The notes: a model not told the origin generated them from the letters alone. A stretch of DNA of 64,000 nt from Branchiostoma floridae (GCF_000003815.2 NC_049993.1:13074768-13138767), one strand, 5' to 3'. Positions 38,909-54,000 are shown, counted from the first letter of the stretch. Numbers and translations are program-made.

Positions 38909-41900
38909 CTAGAAGAGAGCCGATGTCAAGAGAAGTATGGCAGCTACAAGCACACAGAAAGCAGCTAGCGATGGGGCTCTTCCTCTTGGAGCTGCCCCAT
39001 ACCACAGCCCATACACGGCAAAGGCTGAATGAAATAAAACAAAGAAATGCTTCGTATGAAAACTTACATGGGCTAACATAGACAATTACTAGTCAAGTAA
39101 ATACTAAAAGTGTACTGTCTACTGTTGTAATATATGTGTACGTCAAAAGTAACTTCATCCTTGATGAAGAATATGTTTGCTTCAGCAGCGTAAACACATG
39201 AAGTCATATCATCTAGTGATATGATAATCAGCATGGAAGACATTCACTCGGGCATGGTCTACTTCGACTATTCTTGTAAATACATAGATGGTTTTGCGTT
39301 TACTGTTTTCGCGGTGACGTCTAGGCTGTAAAATCACCACACCGTGAATACTTACTAGTTCTAACATTTAGACAACTCCCGTCATATTGATTTGGCATTA
39401 TGTTTACCTGTGAGAATAAGTCTAAGTGCTACTTTCGGCATGGTAACCTTTGATCCAGCCACCAAGCTTGAATCAAGTTAGTCACACTGTCGTTTCGATT
39501 ATCTATTTTTATATCTTTTATTTGATTATTTAAGTATTTCATTTTTTTAAAAGGTTTGATTGAAGACTTCACTCAACTTTTAATCAACTTGTGATGTTAG
39601 CGAACGATTGATTGATTCAGACTGTACGAGGTATTGATACCATTTGCTTGTTCATCTACTGGCTCCTCTGGCTCTTCCCTTTGCGCTCCTAAAAAATTAA
39701 GGGGAATGAAAGAAATGCTTCGTATGAAAACTTACATGGGCTAACATAGACAATTACTAGTCAAGTAAATACTAATCTCAATAGTGTACTGTCTACTGTT
39801 GTAATATATGTGTACGTCAAAAGTAACAATCTATATTTAAAAAATAAATCTTAAAATACCTGGACCATTCCTCTGTCTACTCTGTTTCTGCCGAGCCTGC
39901 TCATTCCTTTGCTGTGCTTGTTCTATTTCCTCCTCTAATTGTTCTACTTCGCTCTCCGCTGTCACTTGTGCAGCTAAAAGACAAAACATATGTCTTGAAT
40001 AGTTTGTAGTATACGTATAGTGAAGCAATTAGATGTTCAGAGTTTCATGAACATTTCAGCCAATTTCAGGAATGCTATTAAGATTAATAAAGACCTAATG
40101 AAATATGTTAGCCTTCATAGTACAGAGTACGGAGTCAGCCCAAATCTCATGTCTCATGACATGAGACTTGGGCTGACTCTGAGAAAACTAAAACATAATG
40201 TGGCTAACACGCCATGAAGTATAGGGTACGTGGCTATATCAAGTTTACCGTTCCATACGCCACATAAGCATTGATCTGTAACTGCTTTCATTTACTATCA
40301 AATAAATGCACTGTCTGCCTGTTTTCTTATTATCAAAAGTAATCATAAAACGTGTAGGGGCATATGTACACCAAACAACACCTGAGAGTTCAAGACCTCA
40401 GAAATGAACATTTCTCTCCATAGTGTACTTCATTGCAACATTCCAGAACCACCACCTGAAATACTGTAAGTCTCTTTAGATCCGCGGCACCTAAAATCCG
40501 CGGTTTCGTAGTGCACGAAACTACGTTTTGTAGCTCACCTTTCCTTTGATAGTAGTTGCGATGTTCCCAATTCTCCCATTCAGGACTTCTCGAGTGTGTG
40601 TACTTGTTTTCGCTGTGTAACCAGCATTCGGATAATGGGTTCGATTCACCCGAGTTGGCAGGTCGGTAGTTGAAGGACTTACATTTCGGGTTGACACCGT
40701 CATAGTCCCTATAGCCCTTCAGACACCTCCGGGCACACTCACCGACAGTGATGGCGTGATAGGTTTTTATGATAGTCGATGCATCGCCAAAAAACCTTCC
40801 TTCCGGCTCCTTGAAGAATGTGAGAGGTGCACCTGCAGATAGATGACAAAGGAGACAATTTAGTTATGTAAAGCCCCGGTCACAAAGCGCGTACGATTCC
40901 TTGCGATTCCTTCCGATGCGCAGGATAATCGCAGTGCGACGTAAGTCGGAAGAAAATCGGAAGCAATGGTTTAAGTATATAAAGCCGTGGTCACAAAGCG
41001 CGTAGTGCATCGTACGATGAGGTCATAAGAGCGTGCCTGCGTCAATCGCAGTGGATCATAGTAAATCGGGGAGCGTCGTATGGCGAAAAATAGAGCTGAA
41101 ATGGATTTTGAACATGTTCAAAATTTCGCTATCGTCGTAAGATTTTATTTGCCCCCATAGCAGAGTTCATTACAGCAATTTTTGTCTACTGATGAGGTTA
41201 TAGATTTATGATTTTTTAGCATGTTGTGATGGTTTCAGTTTTCCCTGATATTGTCGATATTGACGAAAAGGGGAAATATATCAGTCGCAACTACCACAGT
41301 CGCAACCAGAGAACAGCGCGCCACGCACAGGTGATGCAGACAAATTGTTTGATCGCTTCATGCACGTGAGTTTATAATTAGATCAAATCTCAGCTCTCGT
41401 CGGTCTTGGGTCAGTTTACCATAATCGTAATAACCATGGGGACAACTCGAACATAAAGGCAGGCTCTATGAGTCGGAAATATATATGATATAATTCTTAT
41501 CATTTGATTTTTGTATGATGGCATCTTTTTGTTGATAGCATATCATGATCATGACGATCTTCGAAAGAGCCTGACACGTAGAGCCGGCAAGCAGACCGAG
41601 ATAACCATACCAGTACTCACGCTTGATTTGAACTTTTGCTTGTAATACTCTTGTTGTCATGGTCTTTTTAATTTTATTTTTACAGTTAAAGATATTATAG
41701 GAAGGTATTAAACAGCTATGTCCACATTTTGTTGGTTAAAGAAGCACAAAAGCGGTCAGACGGCTATACAGAAGAGACACAAGTGAAAAATCGTGCGACG
41801 CTGGAAAAATTTTGAACACCATCCGATGCGTTGCGATGGCTTGCGATGCTTACGATTTTCTTGCGATGTACTGCGCTCATCGTACGATATGCGGAATAGT

Positions 41901-44900
41901 CCATCGCAAGGAATCGTACGCGCTTTGTGACCGGGGCTTTAATCAACATGATGTTCAACTGAACATATTCAAGATCACTGTAGATCTTATAATTGTGATG
42001 ATGTCGCGCTGCATCATGACCTTTCTATCAGCACACCGCTATGGGCTATGCCCAGGAGGCGACTGGTGGCCGGGTAAGAAAGAAGAATCATATGTACAGT
42101 ACATTTCATCAAACGCTTAAAAGACATTATAATTTATAGATTCTACCTTCCACGATTACTTCTCTCTCTCTCTGTCTGTCTGTCTGTCTAAAGACACATT
42201 TCATATGCATGCTAGTCTTGCCCCCTGCTCCAAAATAAAAGAGGTGTTCAATAAAAAGTCTGTCATATGCATAATGAGTCACAGATTTGGATCAATCACA
42301 AACATTGGGATCCGTACTATGAGGCATTTCGCCCTGTAAATAGATAACGTGCCTGAAAACTCTGAAAAGTGTAGCAATTAAAATCATTGCCATGGCGACG
42401 GTTTTATTGTTTATAAGTATTAAAGAGTGTTGTTACATGCTTGAAAAAAGCATGTACTGTTTCTGGTAGGGATCTTTGTGATTCCGGACCGATATCTCTA
42501 GAACCTCTGGATGGATTGCGATTTCCTTTGCTATGGGGATAGAGTGTGTGACCTATTGTGCTATTAAGTAGATTAGAAGTTTGCTGTTGTTTTGTGGTTC
42601 GTTTAAAAAAATATTTACACCCCTTTTTCTGATATGGAGTGATCTGGCCTCATTCCCTCTGTCTCAACCTCCTTGGGGACAGCTAGCAGCTGTAACATGT
42701 GTTTTGAGTTTTCAGTAGCATGGGAGTGTGTGGAAGGGTCGTTTCCAGTGCTATATCTCCAGAACAGAACGTGTGATTTACCTCCATGAAAAATGGAGGT
42801 ATAGTTTTTGGTGTGTCTGTGTGTGTGTCTGTTTGTGTTTCCACATATTTGTGGTCAGCATAACTTTAGAACCTGTTGATGGATTGTAATGATATTTGGT
42901 ATTTGGGTAGGTGTTTGGAAGACGAAGGTCAAAGTCAATTTTGGATCCCCTGGTGTGTGACCTTGGTACTGCAACAGAACTTGGATTTTTGTATCTTTTG
43001 ACATGGATATGCTATGGTCTTGATTTTTGGTGGCACATAGCTTGTGGTGTAAGGAAGAAGTGTTGTATGTTTGGGCCCTCTAGCAGCTTGCTCTAGAACT
43101 GCTGGGGCATTCTGGTCAAAATCTTCCAAGGAGCAAAAAAGAGCAACTGTGACCATCGCTGTCACCTCTGTATGGTGTGAACCATTATATACACATTGAG
43201 ATACAATGTATGTGCCAGGTGCAGGTGTAACAATAGGAAATAAAAATGAAATGGTGAGGACACCAGAAAGGTGTAGTTTTGGATGTCACTGTTTACCATA
43301 GGTAGATATATAACTTAAGAACAATGATGGAATAATTTTGCCAAACGTCAAACCATATCAACCCCCACAACACACCATACGCACCATCACAAAACAAAAT
43401 ATTTCAAGCAGGTTTGAGTTTTCAGACTCTTGTTAGTAATGGGTTTTAATAGTCGTATTCCATTCGCCTGACGATTAATGTTCAGAGAGCATTGCTGTCA
43501 AAAGGGGTTCTCTTGTGAGTGAAGGGTAAACTAATAATGTAAAAGCTTCTCATCGATTTTACAAAACAGACCCTCATTTACATAAATCATATCAGCTGAT
43601 CATCTTCTCTAGCTTACCACAATGACATTAAAGCATTTTCTCATTATTTATGCAAAATAGGTCTTTAATTTGCATAATATATATCTATCAATATTCTCTT
43701 ACTCAGTTACAAAGTCACATGTTGCAATGGTCCTATAATTGAACTGAGCATGTTAAGACAATTTCCCAATTAATTATGCAAATAAGCTTCCAATCTGTAT
43801 AATTGATATGTAATTATATGAAGCATCACGTAACCTATCCACATACCAATAATCATAACAATCCGTCAACCGCTTCTTGAGTAATTCCCTTTCAAAGTCT
43901 GACACTAAACCTGTCCTGCAGTTCCAAAACAAGCCGCTAGGGAGCCCAAACCTATACCACTTTGTTACGGCTTCAAGAACTGTCTACCACTTAAAAGTCA
44001 TAGCCACAACATGTCCAGAACTCGTGATATCAAACCAGGAAGTTCTGCTGCAGTACCGTAACAGGCCGCTAGGGGACCCAAAATCTAATCGTTTCCAGGT
44101 CTCAATAAGACCTACCCACATACCGAATATCAATACAATTCATCTAGGCGTTCTCGAGTTATGGTGGTCTTCTACAAACACACATGTACACACATGCACA
44201 TACAAACGCTACCCCAAATATAACGTTCTTGGCGAAGGTAACTCGCATCGCTATCTCACAACCCCACTTGTTTTACATCATTTAAGCTCAGACAATGCTT
44301 GATTCTTACATCGGTTTGCATTTTTGAAACAAAGATATCAAGGGTGAAGAAGGCCACCAAACGATCCAAACTCCTGGACACAAACCCGGAAGTGATTTCC
44401 ACGACTCATGGGTCATTTTCCGAGGAACATACTAGTATTTCAACAAACTTTTATCCCCTGTTTCAAATGTTTGCATCGCCATGACCACCATACTACATAC
44501 TACAATTCTGGTACGTCTGAAGTCCTAGGCTTTTCTCAAATTTGCACGGCCATCAGTCAAAAATCGCCATGCGCGAATACGGAAAACACTGCTGTGCACA
44601 CGTATAGGCCTATACCGGTATGTGCCCTGCGACTGGAAAGCTTACCCGTGGAGGTAATGGTTCAGTCCGGCATGATGCAACTACGCAAGCGCGGACTTTG
44701 GCATTCCTGTACATTTTTTAATTTTTTGCAAACGGTCGCACACTATACTATTAGGCTCGCCCATCAGGCGTCGCCAAAAAGATTACTAGTACTTTGAGAT
44801 TTTCTTCATTGATGACGTCCTTCCACCAAACTTACTATTCACTCAGTGACTCTCATAACAGTGTTAGACATGAGGGGCATAAACGTTAATAGCTCTGCGT

Positions 44901-47900
44901 TAATAGATTACATTCATCATACGCTGTTACCATCTGAATATGGATGGACCTGTCGAAATCGTTGATCATAGCAACATAAGTTCACGTTTGAAAGGTAGGT
45001 ATTTGCTTATGAACAAATGCAGCATATTTCACTCCATCCTCAAAGAAAAGGAAAACAAAATGTGGCGAACATGTCATAAAGTATGAGGAACTTGGCCATA
45101 TTGCGTTTACCATTCTAAGATCTACACAACCATATGCAACATAAGCATTGATCTGTAACTGCTTTCATTATCTTCGCCAGCGAAGATTATAAGATTGCTT
45201 ACTTGGGTCTGTATGTAGGTCAACAGCATATAAGTCGAGAAATTGTGGATGGAACTTTTTGATTTTTTGTAGGTGTGTAGCGGTTGTCGAAAGGCATGCC
45301 TAGTTTGAAAATGGTTTACCTGGCGTTTTCCTACGGTACAGCAGCGAGCTTTGTATTTTTTCGAGGTTTGTTTCGAGAAGCATAACTCAAAATGCAGCTG
45401 GGCGATTTCTACGATATTTGGCAGGTGTGTAGCGGTTGTGTAAAGGATTGTCATGTGCGAGAATGGTTTAGCTAGCTTTTACCTATGGTGCTGTAGCTGG
45501 CTTTGTATGTAATTGCGTTTGTCTGTTAACACGATAACTCGAGATGTTCTACATGGATGCTAATGATATTTTGTTGATAGGTAGGGGACACAGAAAGGAA
45601 GGTCAAGTTCGATAATGGGCCTCCTAGCGACTTGTTTTGGTACTGCAAGTGAGCATCAAAGCTTCCGCCTAAATTTTCCAGAAGTGCCATGTTCATGATT
45701 TTTAAGTGGTGGATAGCTGTTGGGACTAGGAGTGAATGGTGTAATTTTGGGCCCCCTAGCAGCTTGTTTGGAACTGCAGTGGGTCTTATAGTTTGTAACT
45801 TTTAAAAAGGATAACTGCAGAGGGGATTGATGGATATTCTTTGCTTTTGGTAGGTAGGTACTTAGGGTGATTATCAACATAATGAGATGTTAATTATGTA
45901 AATTGCGATCTACTTAATATAATTACTTTGGGATTCTTATCATGGAGAGAACCACATCCCTTACAAAAGTGGTGTGCAGTGCAACATGACACTGGCACCA
46001 TTGTCACCCTAGTCCAGCACTAATGTGTGGACCANNNNNNNNNNNNNNNNNNNNNNNNNNNNNNNNNNNNNNNNNNNNNNNNNNNNNNNNNNNNNNNNNN
46101 NNNNNNNNNNNNNNNNNNNNNNNNNNNNNNNNNNCAGACAGAAGCAGAAGCCTGATCTCCTTCCCTTGACAGGGGCCAGTCACACCAAATTAACCCCCTG
46201 CCCTCAGTCTCACGGTCTTAGCACAGACAAATCAAAGGTGGAGCAGAACTAATCGTCATGCCATGGCAGGGTGTTACACGCCCGCCCGTTTGAGGCATAA
46301 GACATGGTCACCTAAAAAAAGATTAAAACATCGCGGTGGGCCAAATCAGGCTGTCAAAGGTGCCAACGTAATCCTCATGAGTTGTTCGATCGCATACAGT
46401 ACGCTTAATGATTCAAATACTATTTCAGGATGAGATTTGAAGAGTCAAAGTTGGCCTTCAAACTGGCTCTTTTTGCCTGATTTTGGCCTCGATTTCACAC
46501 TGCATGGGGGTTTCCGTGCAACCGATTACGACAATATCATATACTTCCGGGTTGTACGAGTGCGGTCATAGAACGCGGGTGGTATCGTATCTTGTCTCAG
46601 TTTGTGCTAGGTTGTAGAGGAGGATCTAAGTAAGGCTTATGAATATACTAATACTTGGAGATTAGCAATTACTATGCCTGTCAATCAGCTATTTTGTCTT
46701 TGCTGGGCTTTGAATGGGGGGATCTGAGTAGCCTGACGTGATAGCCAGGCCAGGTAGACTGTGTAAAATACCTCTGACTTAACTCGCGATTGCAAAACTT
46801 TACTTACTATTTTCATGAGATGGACACAAACATTCACCAAGGCGGGGCCGTAACAATCCTTACGTATGACCCTTAGGTAACCCTTAGATGACCTATTATC
46901 TAATATATAGGCCAGTCACTCAAAGTTTGTTTATTATTTCTTTTTTTACGAAAAGACTGCAATGTACATTTTGTAGAGTGAAATCTTATATAAAATTTAA
47001 GACCTAGCCTAACCTAGCCTAACTAAAGACCTTACATCCAGCTTTGCTATATTAACATCTCGTATTAAGCTGTATTTGGTGCTTATCCGGTCCATTATAG
47101 CCATAATTACATACATTAATCATTCAAAAACAACGACCTTCGATAAAGAATGTTTATTTGGCGAAGATGTGTGTTCGAGGAACTCTAGTTTACTATCAAA
47201 TAATGAGCAAATCCAGTTTTACCAGAAGAAGACACGGGCATATCCAATACTTGAACTGCTTTGGTTATCTGCCTGTTTCAAGACCTCGAAATGAACATTA
47301 GTCTTCTTGGTGTACTTCGAAGCAGCATTCCGGAATCACCACCTGAAATAGTGCACGAAACTACATTTTAGATCTTACCTTTCCTTTCGTAGTAGTTGCG
47401 TTGTGGCCAATTCTCCCAATCAGGATTGTCCGGGTGTGTTTTCCTGTTCTCGCGGTGTAACCAGCATTTGGCTGGTTGCTTCAGCAATATGGCTGATTCA
47501 CCGGAGTTGGCAGGTCGGTAGTTGAAGGATTTACATTCTGGGCTGACACCGTCATAATCCCCATAACCCTCCAGACACCTGCGGGCACACTCTTCGGCCG
47601 AGATGCTGTCGTAGCCCCCATTGATCAAAGTATCACTGTCGCCGAAAAACTTACCCTCCATCTCGGTGAAGTATAGCAAAAAATCTGCAGGAAAAATAAC
47701 AAGAGGGGACAATTTAGTAACAGTCATGCCTGCCCAAGCGACCACATCTTCTTAGCGACCACCTGGCCATTACGACCGTTTTTTTCTCGGTCCCGAAAAC
47801 TTTCCCCATTGACGTAAGCATTAAGCGAAATCTTCACAACGACCATCTGGCCAATGCGACCGCGTCATTTTCAAATCTTGAGATGTCACCGATTTTCAAT

Positions 47901-50900
47901 GATAACTAGCTCAATTTTGTGCCGAATTCGGCCAGTTTGCGTCGGATTTTGACTACCATAACGATGTTATGTTCAAAATAAAGATGGCGGCGGATGCACG
48001 TGCACGTGCTTGCTATTTGCTATTAAACACAACTGAAACAGTTAAAAGTATGCATCGGGCATGTTGTGAGTCGATACTCTTCTAACCGACCACCTGACCA
48101 AATCGACCACTTTCCCTGTCCCCCGGGTGGTCGTCTTGGACAGGTTTGACTGTATTCTAGATTACTGTAGATCTGGAAATTTCAGGGATGATGTCGCGCT
48201 GCACCATGACCTTTCTACCAGCACACCGCTATGGGTTTTGCCCATGAGGGGACGGGTGGTAAGAAAGAAGAATCACAGGTGCAGTACATTACATCTAATA
48301 TCTATGACGTTATAGATTCTACCTTCGATGTTTACTTCTCTCTCGCTCTCGCTCTCTGTCGAAACACACACACACACATTCCATGCCAGTCTTTCCCCCT
48401 CCTCAAACTTAAAGGACGTATTCAATTGAAAGTCTGTTTTATGAGTCACAAGTCTGGATCAGAAACACCGGGATCCGTACTCATAAGAGGTATTTCGCCA
48501 TGTAAAAAGATAACAGGGATGTCCAATGCTTGAAATGTTTTGGTTGTCTGTCTGTGGATTAATTTTTCAAAAGGTTATCATAGCACATGTGTAGGGGAGT
48601 TATATGTAGACCAAACAACACCTCGGAAATAAACATTTCTCTTCATAGTATACTTCGATGCAGCATTCCAGAACCACCACCTGAAATAGTGCACGAAACT
48701 ACCGTACGGTTTGGAGCTCACCTTTCCTTTGGTAGTAGTTGCGATGTGGCCACTTCTCCCAATCTTCATTGTCCATGTGTGTGTCCTTGTTTTCTTTTTC
48801 TAACCAGCATTTGGATGTTGCTTCTTCTTCACCCGAGTTGGCAGGTCGGTAGTTGAAGGACAAACATTTCGGGTAGATATCCAGACACTTGCTGGCACAC
48901 TCATCGACAGTTTCGCTTTCCAATACGTAGTCCAAACCGGTAAGGGTATCTACATCGCCGAAAAAACGTCCCGTCTCCTTGTTGAAGTATTGGTCAATTA
49001 GTCCTTCAGATAAATTGAAAGTGGAGGCAAGTTTAATACATTAATCAACATATTAGATATTCAATTACTGTTGATCTTGTAACTTAATGATCAGTAATGG
49101 TTTTGTGGTGACCTTTCTACCACAAAATTATCACACCGTGAATGTAATGCTTTCGGTTATACTGAAAAAGCCGAGAGACGGTTGGACAAAATGATATGTA
49201 CAGAAAATTTCAATTGAATATAAATGTAGCTTTCTTCAAGTTTTCATTCAGTTTACAGAATAAAAGGTGTAAGGCAACTTTTTTCAAAACTAGACGAGAA
49301 ATACATTTTGTCTGTTTTTTGCTTGACTGATTTTTGTCCCTTTTGATGTATCAAAGAATTAAAAAAAATCAGTTTGCCGTGTTCAGGTGCTGTGGATGTT
49401 GCATATTGGAGAAAGCGTTTAACCAGATTTTTAATTCCGTTGAAAGACTGAAATGACGTCTCTTCTCCTTGATGAAGAATCTATTTGCTTCAGCAGCGTA
49501 AACACATGAAGTCATATCATCTAGTGATATGATAATCAGCATGGAAGACATTCACTCTGGCATGGTCTACTTCGACTATTCTTGTAAATACATAGATGGT
49601 TTTGCGTTTACTGTTTTCGCGGTGACGTCTAGGCTGTAAAATCACCACACCGTGAATAGTTACTAGTTCTAACTTTTAGACAACTCCCGTCATATTGATT
49701 TGGCATTATGTTTACCTGTGAGAATAAGTCTAATTGCTACTTTCGGCATGGTAACCTTTGATCCAGCCACCAAGCTTGAAGCGTGTTAGCCACACTGTCG
49801 TTTCAATTATTTATTTCATTATTTAAGTATTTAATTTTTTAAAAGGTTTGATTGACGACTTCAATCAACTTTTAATCAACTGATGAAGTTAGCGAACGAT
49901 TAATTGATTCCGACTGTACGAGGTATTGATACCATTTGCTTGTTCATCTTCTGGCTGTTCTTGGCTCGTTTCTTCTTCTTGTATTCTGGGAATTCATTTT
50001 GGGAATTTCTTTTTGCGTTTTTCTTTCCTACACATAAAGTTGTGAAACCATCAATGTTATCTAAGTTATTTATTCATTGCAACATATATATTTACAAGAT
50101 ATATGGCGGTGACACACTCAAGTCGTAACTTACATTAATGCCGTAACCGAAGACGAATACAAGTGGGTAAATAAATACAACAAAACAAAACAAGACAAGA
50201 TAAGCGAAGTTATCTGGCTATTTTTGTCCAATAATTTTTCTAGCGCCCTGTGGAGCCTGGTAGAGGCTAAGATTTTCATATGGACTTGAATATATACGCA
50301 TGTGTGAAGCCACCTATATGTACGATGTACGTCGTTATCACTGCATTATTACCGCGCATGAAATCGCCATCACGGAAAATCGTACGTATATAAAAAATAC
50401 ATCTTACAAATACCGGTACCTGGACCCTTCTTCTGTTTACTCTCAAACATATGTCTTGAACAGTTTGCCGTATACGTAAAGGTGAGCAATCAGATGTTAA
50501 ATTTCTTTCAAAGTGCTTTTGTGCATGATTAACAGCCGATATCAAAAATGCATTCAAGATTTTATTTTATTTTATTTTATTTCATTTCTGTTTTCTTTAT
50601 ACAGGGTGGACACACTCAGTACTTTGCGTACTGCTTTCCATGTGTGCCCTGTACATAATAATTCATATGTGCCCTGTACAGAATAACATACACAAAATAA
50701 CATAACAAAGAAATAAGATAAACTAAACAATGAACAAACCAAAGACACAATATATACATAAACATAAATCAAAATCGTAACTCATTAATCAAAGTTAGTG
50801 CCGGGTCAGGAGGTCAGGGGTCAGCAGTGATTACCGTTTCTTAGCAGTTCCATGAAAATGCACCCCTGTACTCAAATTTCCTAGATTAACGAAGACCTAA

Positions 50901-50929
50901 TGAAATATGTGCACCTTCATAGTACATAT

Positions 50930-50984
<55 letters not shown>

Positions 50985-50988
50985 TACA

Positions 50989-51064
<76 letters not shown>

Positions 51065-54000
51065 GCTTGCGACATGGGCTGACTCCGAGAAAACTAAAAC
51101 AAAATGTAGCTAACATGTTATAAAGTATTGGGAACTTGGCTATGTTGAATTTATTATTCTCAGATTTACACATGTGCCACATAAGCATTGCTTCAAGTAA
51201 CTGCTTTCATTTACTTTTAAATAAATTCACAAATTCACCTCCATCCGAAGAACTTGAACTGCTTTGGCTGTCTGTCTTCAGCTCGGTGAAGAGGTTTAGA
51301 TAATCTGCAGAAGAGGAGGCGGTTTTAACAAGAGGAGGTTTTTTATTATTCAAATGTAATTTTTCATGTACACAAATAGGGAAGCAATCAGTTGTTTAAC
51401 GTCGTCCAGACCTACTCGTGTGTTGGACCGTTAGGGGTTACGGGGATTCCAAGGCCTGATTTTGAGTCATAGATCTGCCTCAGTATCAAATGAACATGGC
51501 CTGGCTATTGTATAAAGAATGCAACATACAGTGTACATGTAATCCCCTAAAATGACATGGTGAAAAATTTATCAGAAACTTAAAAAGTCATATTGCACAT
51601 ATGCATGCATCTGTACTGTTACTGTACTGTACTTGATGTATCATAATTGCATAAATAAGGTGAATTGAAAGTATCTTTACTTGGTACTAGATAGGTAAAA
51701 CTGAGTGCCACAAAAGCATTCATATATAACTGCTTTCATTTACAATCAAATACATGCACAAATTCACCTTCATCCGAAGAACTTGAACTGCTTTGGCTGT
51801 CTGTCTTCAGCTCGGTGAAGAGGTTTAGATAATCTGCAGAAGAGGAGGAAGTTTTAACAAGAGGAGGTTTTTTATTATTCAAATGTAATTTTTCATGTAC
51901 ACAAATAGGGAAGCAATCAGTTGTTTAACGTCGTCCAGACCTACTCGTGTGTTGGACCGTTAGGGGTTACGGGGATGTCCAAGGCCTGATTTTGAGTCAT
52001 AGATCTGCCTCAGTATCAAATGAACATGGCCTGGCTATTGCATAAAGAATCTTAGAATGCAACATACAGTGTAATGTATGCCCCTAATGTGACATGGTGA
52101 AAAATTTATCAGAAACTTAAAAAGTCATATTACACATATGCATGCATCTGTACGGTTACTGTACTGTACTTTATGTATCATAATTGCATAAATAAGGTGA
52201 ATTGAAATTATCTTTACTTGGTACTAGATAGGTAAAACTGAGTGCCACAAAAGCATTGATATGTAACTGCTTTTATTTACAATCAAATACATGCACAAAT
52301 TCACCTTCATCCGAAGAACTTTGGCTGTCTGTCTTCAGCTCGGTGAAGAGGTTTAGATAATCTGCAGAAGAGGAGTTTTTTTATTATTATTCAAATGTAA
52401 TTTTTCATGTATACTGATAGACTTGTCCAACCTACCACTGTTCTATAAAGATGTCATATCCGCTTGGGAAGAACTGATACAGCATGAACCACTCTCACAC
52501 AGACAGATTTGCTCTCAAATCTTATGGAATAACAGATACATTGTAATAGGAACATCATTTGTATACTATAAAGCATGGGCCAATGCAAGCATTTTATATT
52601 TTAATGATTTGTTAAAAGCGATGGAACCTTCTATAGTATGAATGACCTACACAACATATATAGTATTGAAATCAACCCATGTCATGTGTTGAAATAGCAG
52701 CGATACCTCAGAAATGGAAAGAAGTGGTAAAAAAAGATAGAAAAAATGCAGTCCTGAAAACATCATACATTATACAGATAAGATAGACCCTCATACCCTT
52801 ACATGTAAACAGATATATGATATTCTAATACAGAAACAATTTGTATCAGCAGGTCAAGACAAAAACATTATACAAAAGATAGGAAGTGGTAACATGCCTT
52901 TGTAGTAACAAAAGACACAAAATTACAATGTTTTCAGTATAAGATTCTAAACCGGTATTTTGCGACAGACAGCTGGCTGCAAAAAGTTAATATCAAACAA
53001 AGCACCAAATATAATAACTGTAATGAAGAACATACTACTGAACATCTTTTTTTACATTGTCATGTCGAGAAGTTGTACTTTTCTGGAAACACTTTTGTAC
53101 ATGGTGGAAAATCAAAACACAGAAAGACTTGAACATAGATGAGAATTTAATTATAAACCAAATATCTGAAACATACGGAGACAACAAGCTTCTACATTGT
53201 ATCCTTATTGACAAATATGTAATTTACACCTGTTTTTGAAAGATTTGAAACCAAACTTGAAATATTCTAAAATTGCCAATATGCCAATGATAGATATCCC
53301 TTAGATACACCTGTTAATTCAATCACAGACCAATGATCAATGATTGTTACCCCTCTCTCTTTCACCCAGTTTTGTTATACCTCATGTTTAATGTTATTTC
53401 TTTCATTGGACATGTATGTGCTATTGTGTATTATGCTGAAATACTGAATAAAGTTGTTGTTTTTTTAAATTAAAAAAAAATTAATAATTAAAAAAAAATC
53501 ATTCTAACTACCTTTTGCCTCGGCCTCCTCTTGCTCTTGACTAAGTCGGTTTTCCAGTGCTTCCTGTTGGCTCTTGATGTTGAAAGATGCGAGTCCATTG
53601 TAAGGATATCATAGATAAACGTAAAAAAATATATGATACCATTTGCTCGACCCTGAGGTGTCGCCAAAAATATAACGATGATGACAATGTCCATAAGGCC
53701 ACTCCACAGCAGTTGATTGGACAAATCGTTTTCAAATACAAATGTATGTAATAAAATATCATGGTAAGGCTAGTCTAATTATATTTACATATATATACAT
53801 ACACACACACACATACATACATATATATATATATATTGGGAGACTCGTGATTCTAGCATGCCTGGTTCATCCTCTATAAAGCTCATATACCTTTATCCGT
53901 GGGATAATCTATATCCGTTGTATTTAAAAACAGCGTAAAAAGGACTACCAAGTCAACGTACGGTGGTTTCAACCTGGAATATTTGAAAATGTTGCCATTT

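Noticed and set aside
45170-45900. Helitron
   Set aside because: A terminal hairpin is present, but it is not followed by CTRR and no 5' TC end can be placed.
49933-50027. Coding exon equivalent to 39641-39688
   Set aside because: Open reading is possible, but its end phase does not fit the neighbouring phase-1 exons. An indel relative to copy A breaks the homologous frame.
50900-51188. Short His/Thr/Ile/Tyr repeat ORFs
   Set aside because: Pure translation of a CA/CATA/TA microsatellite on both strands.
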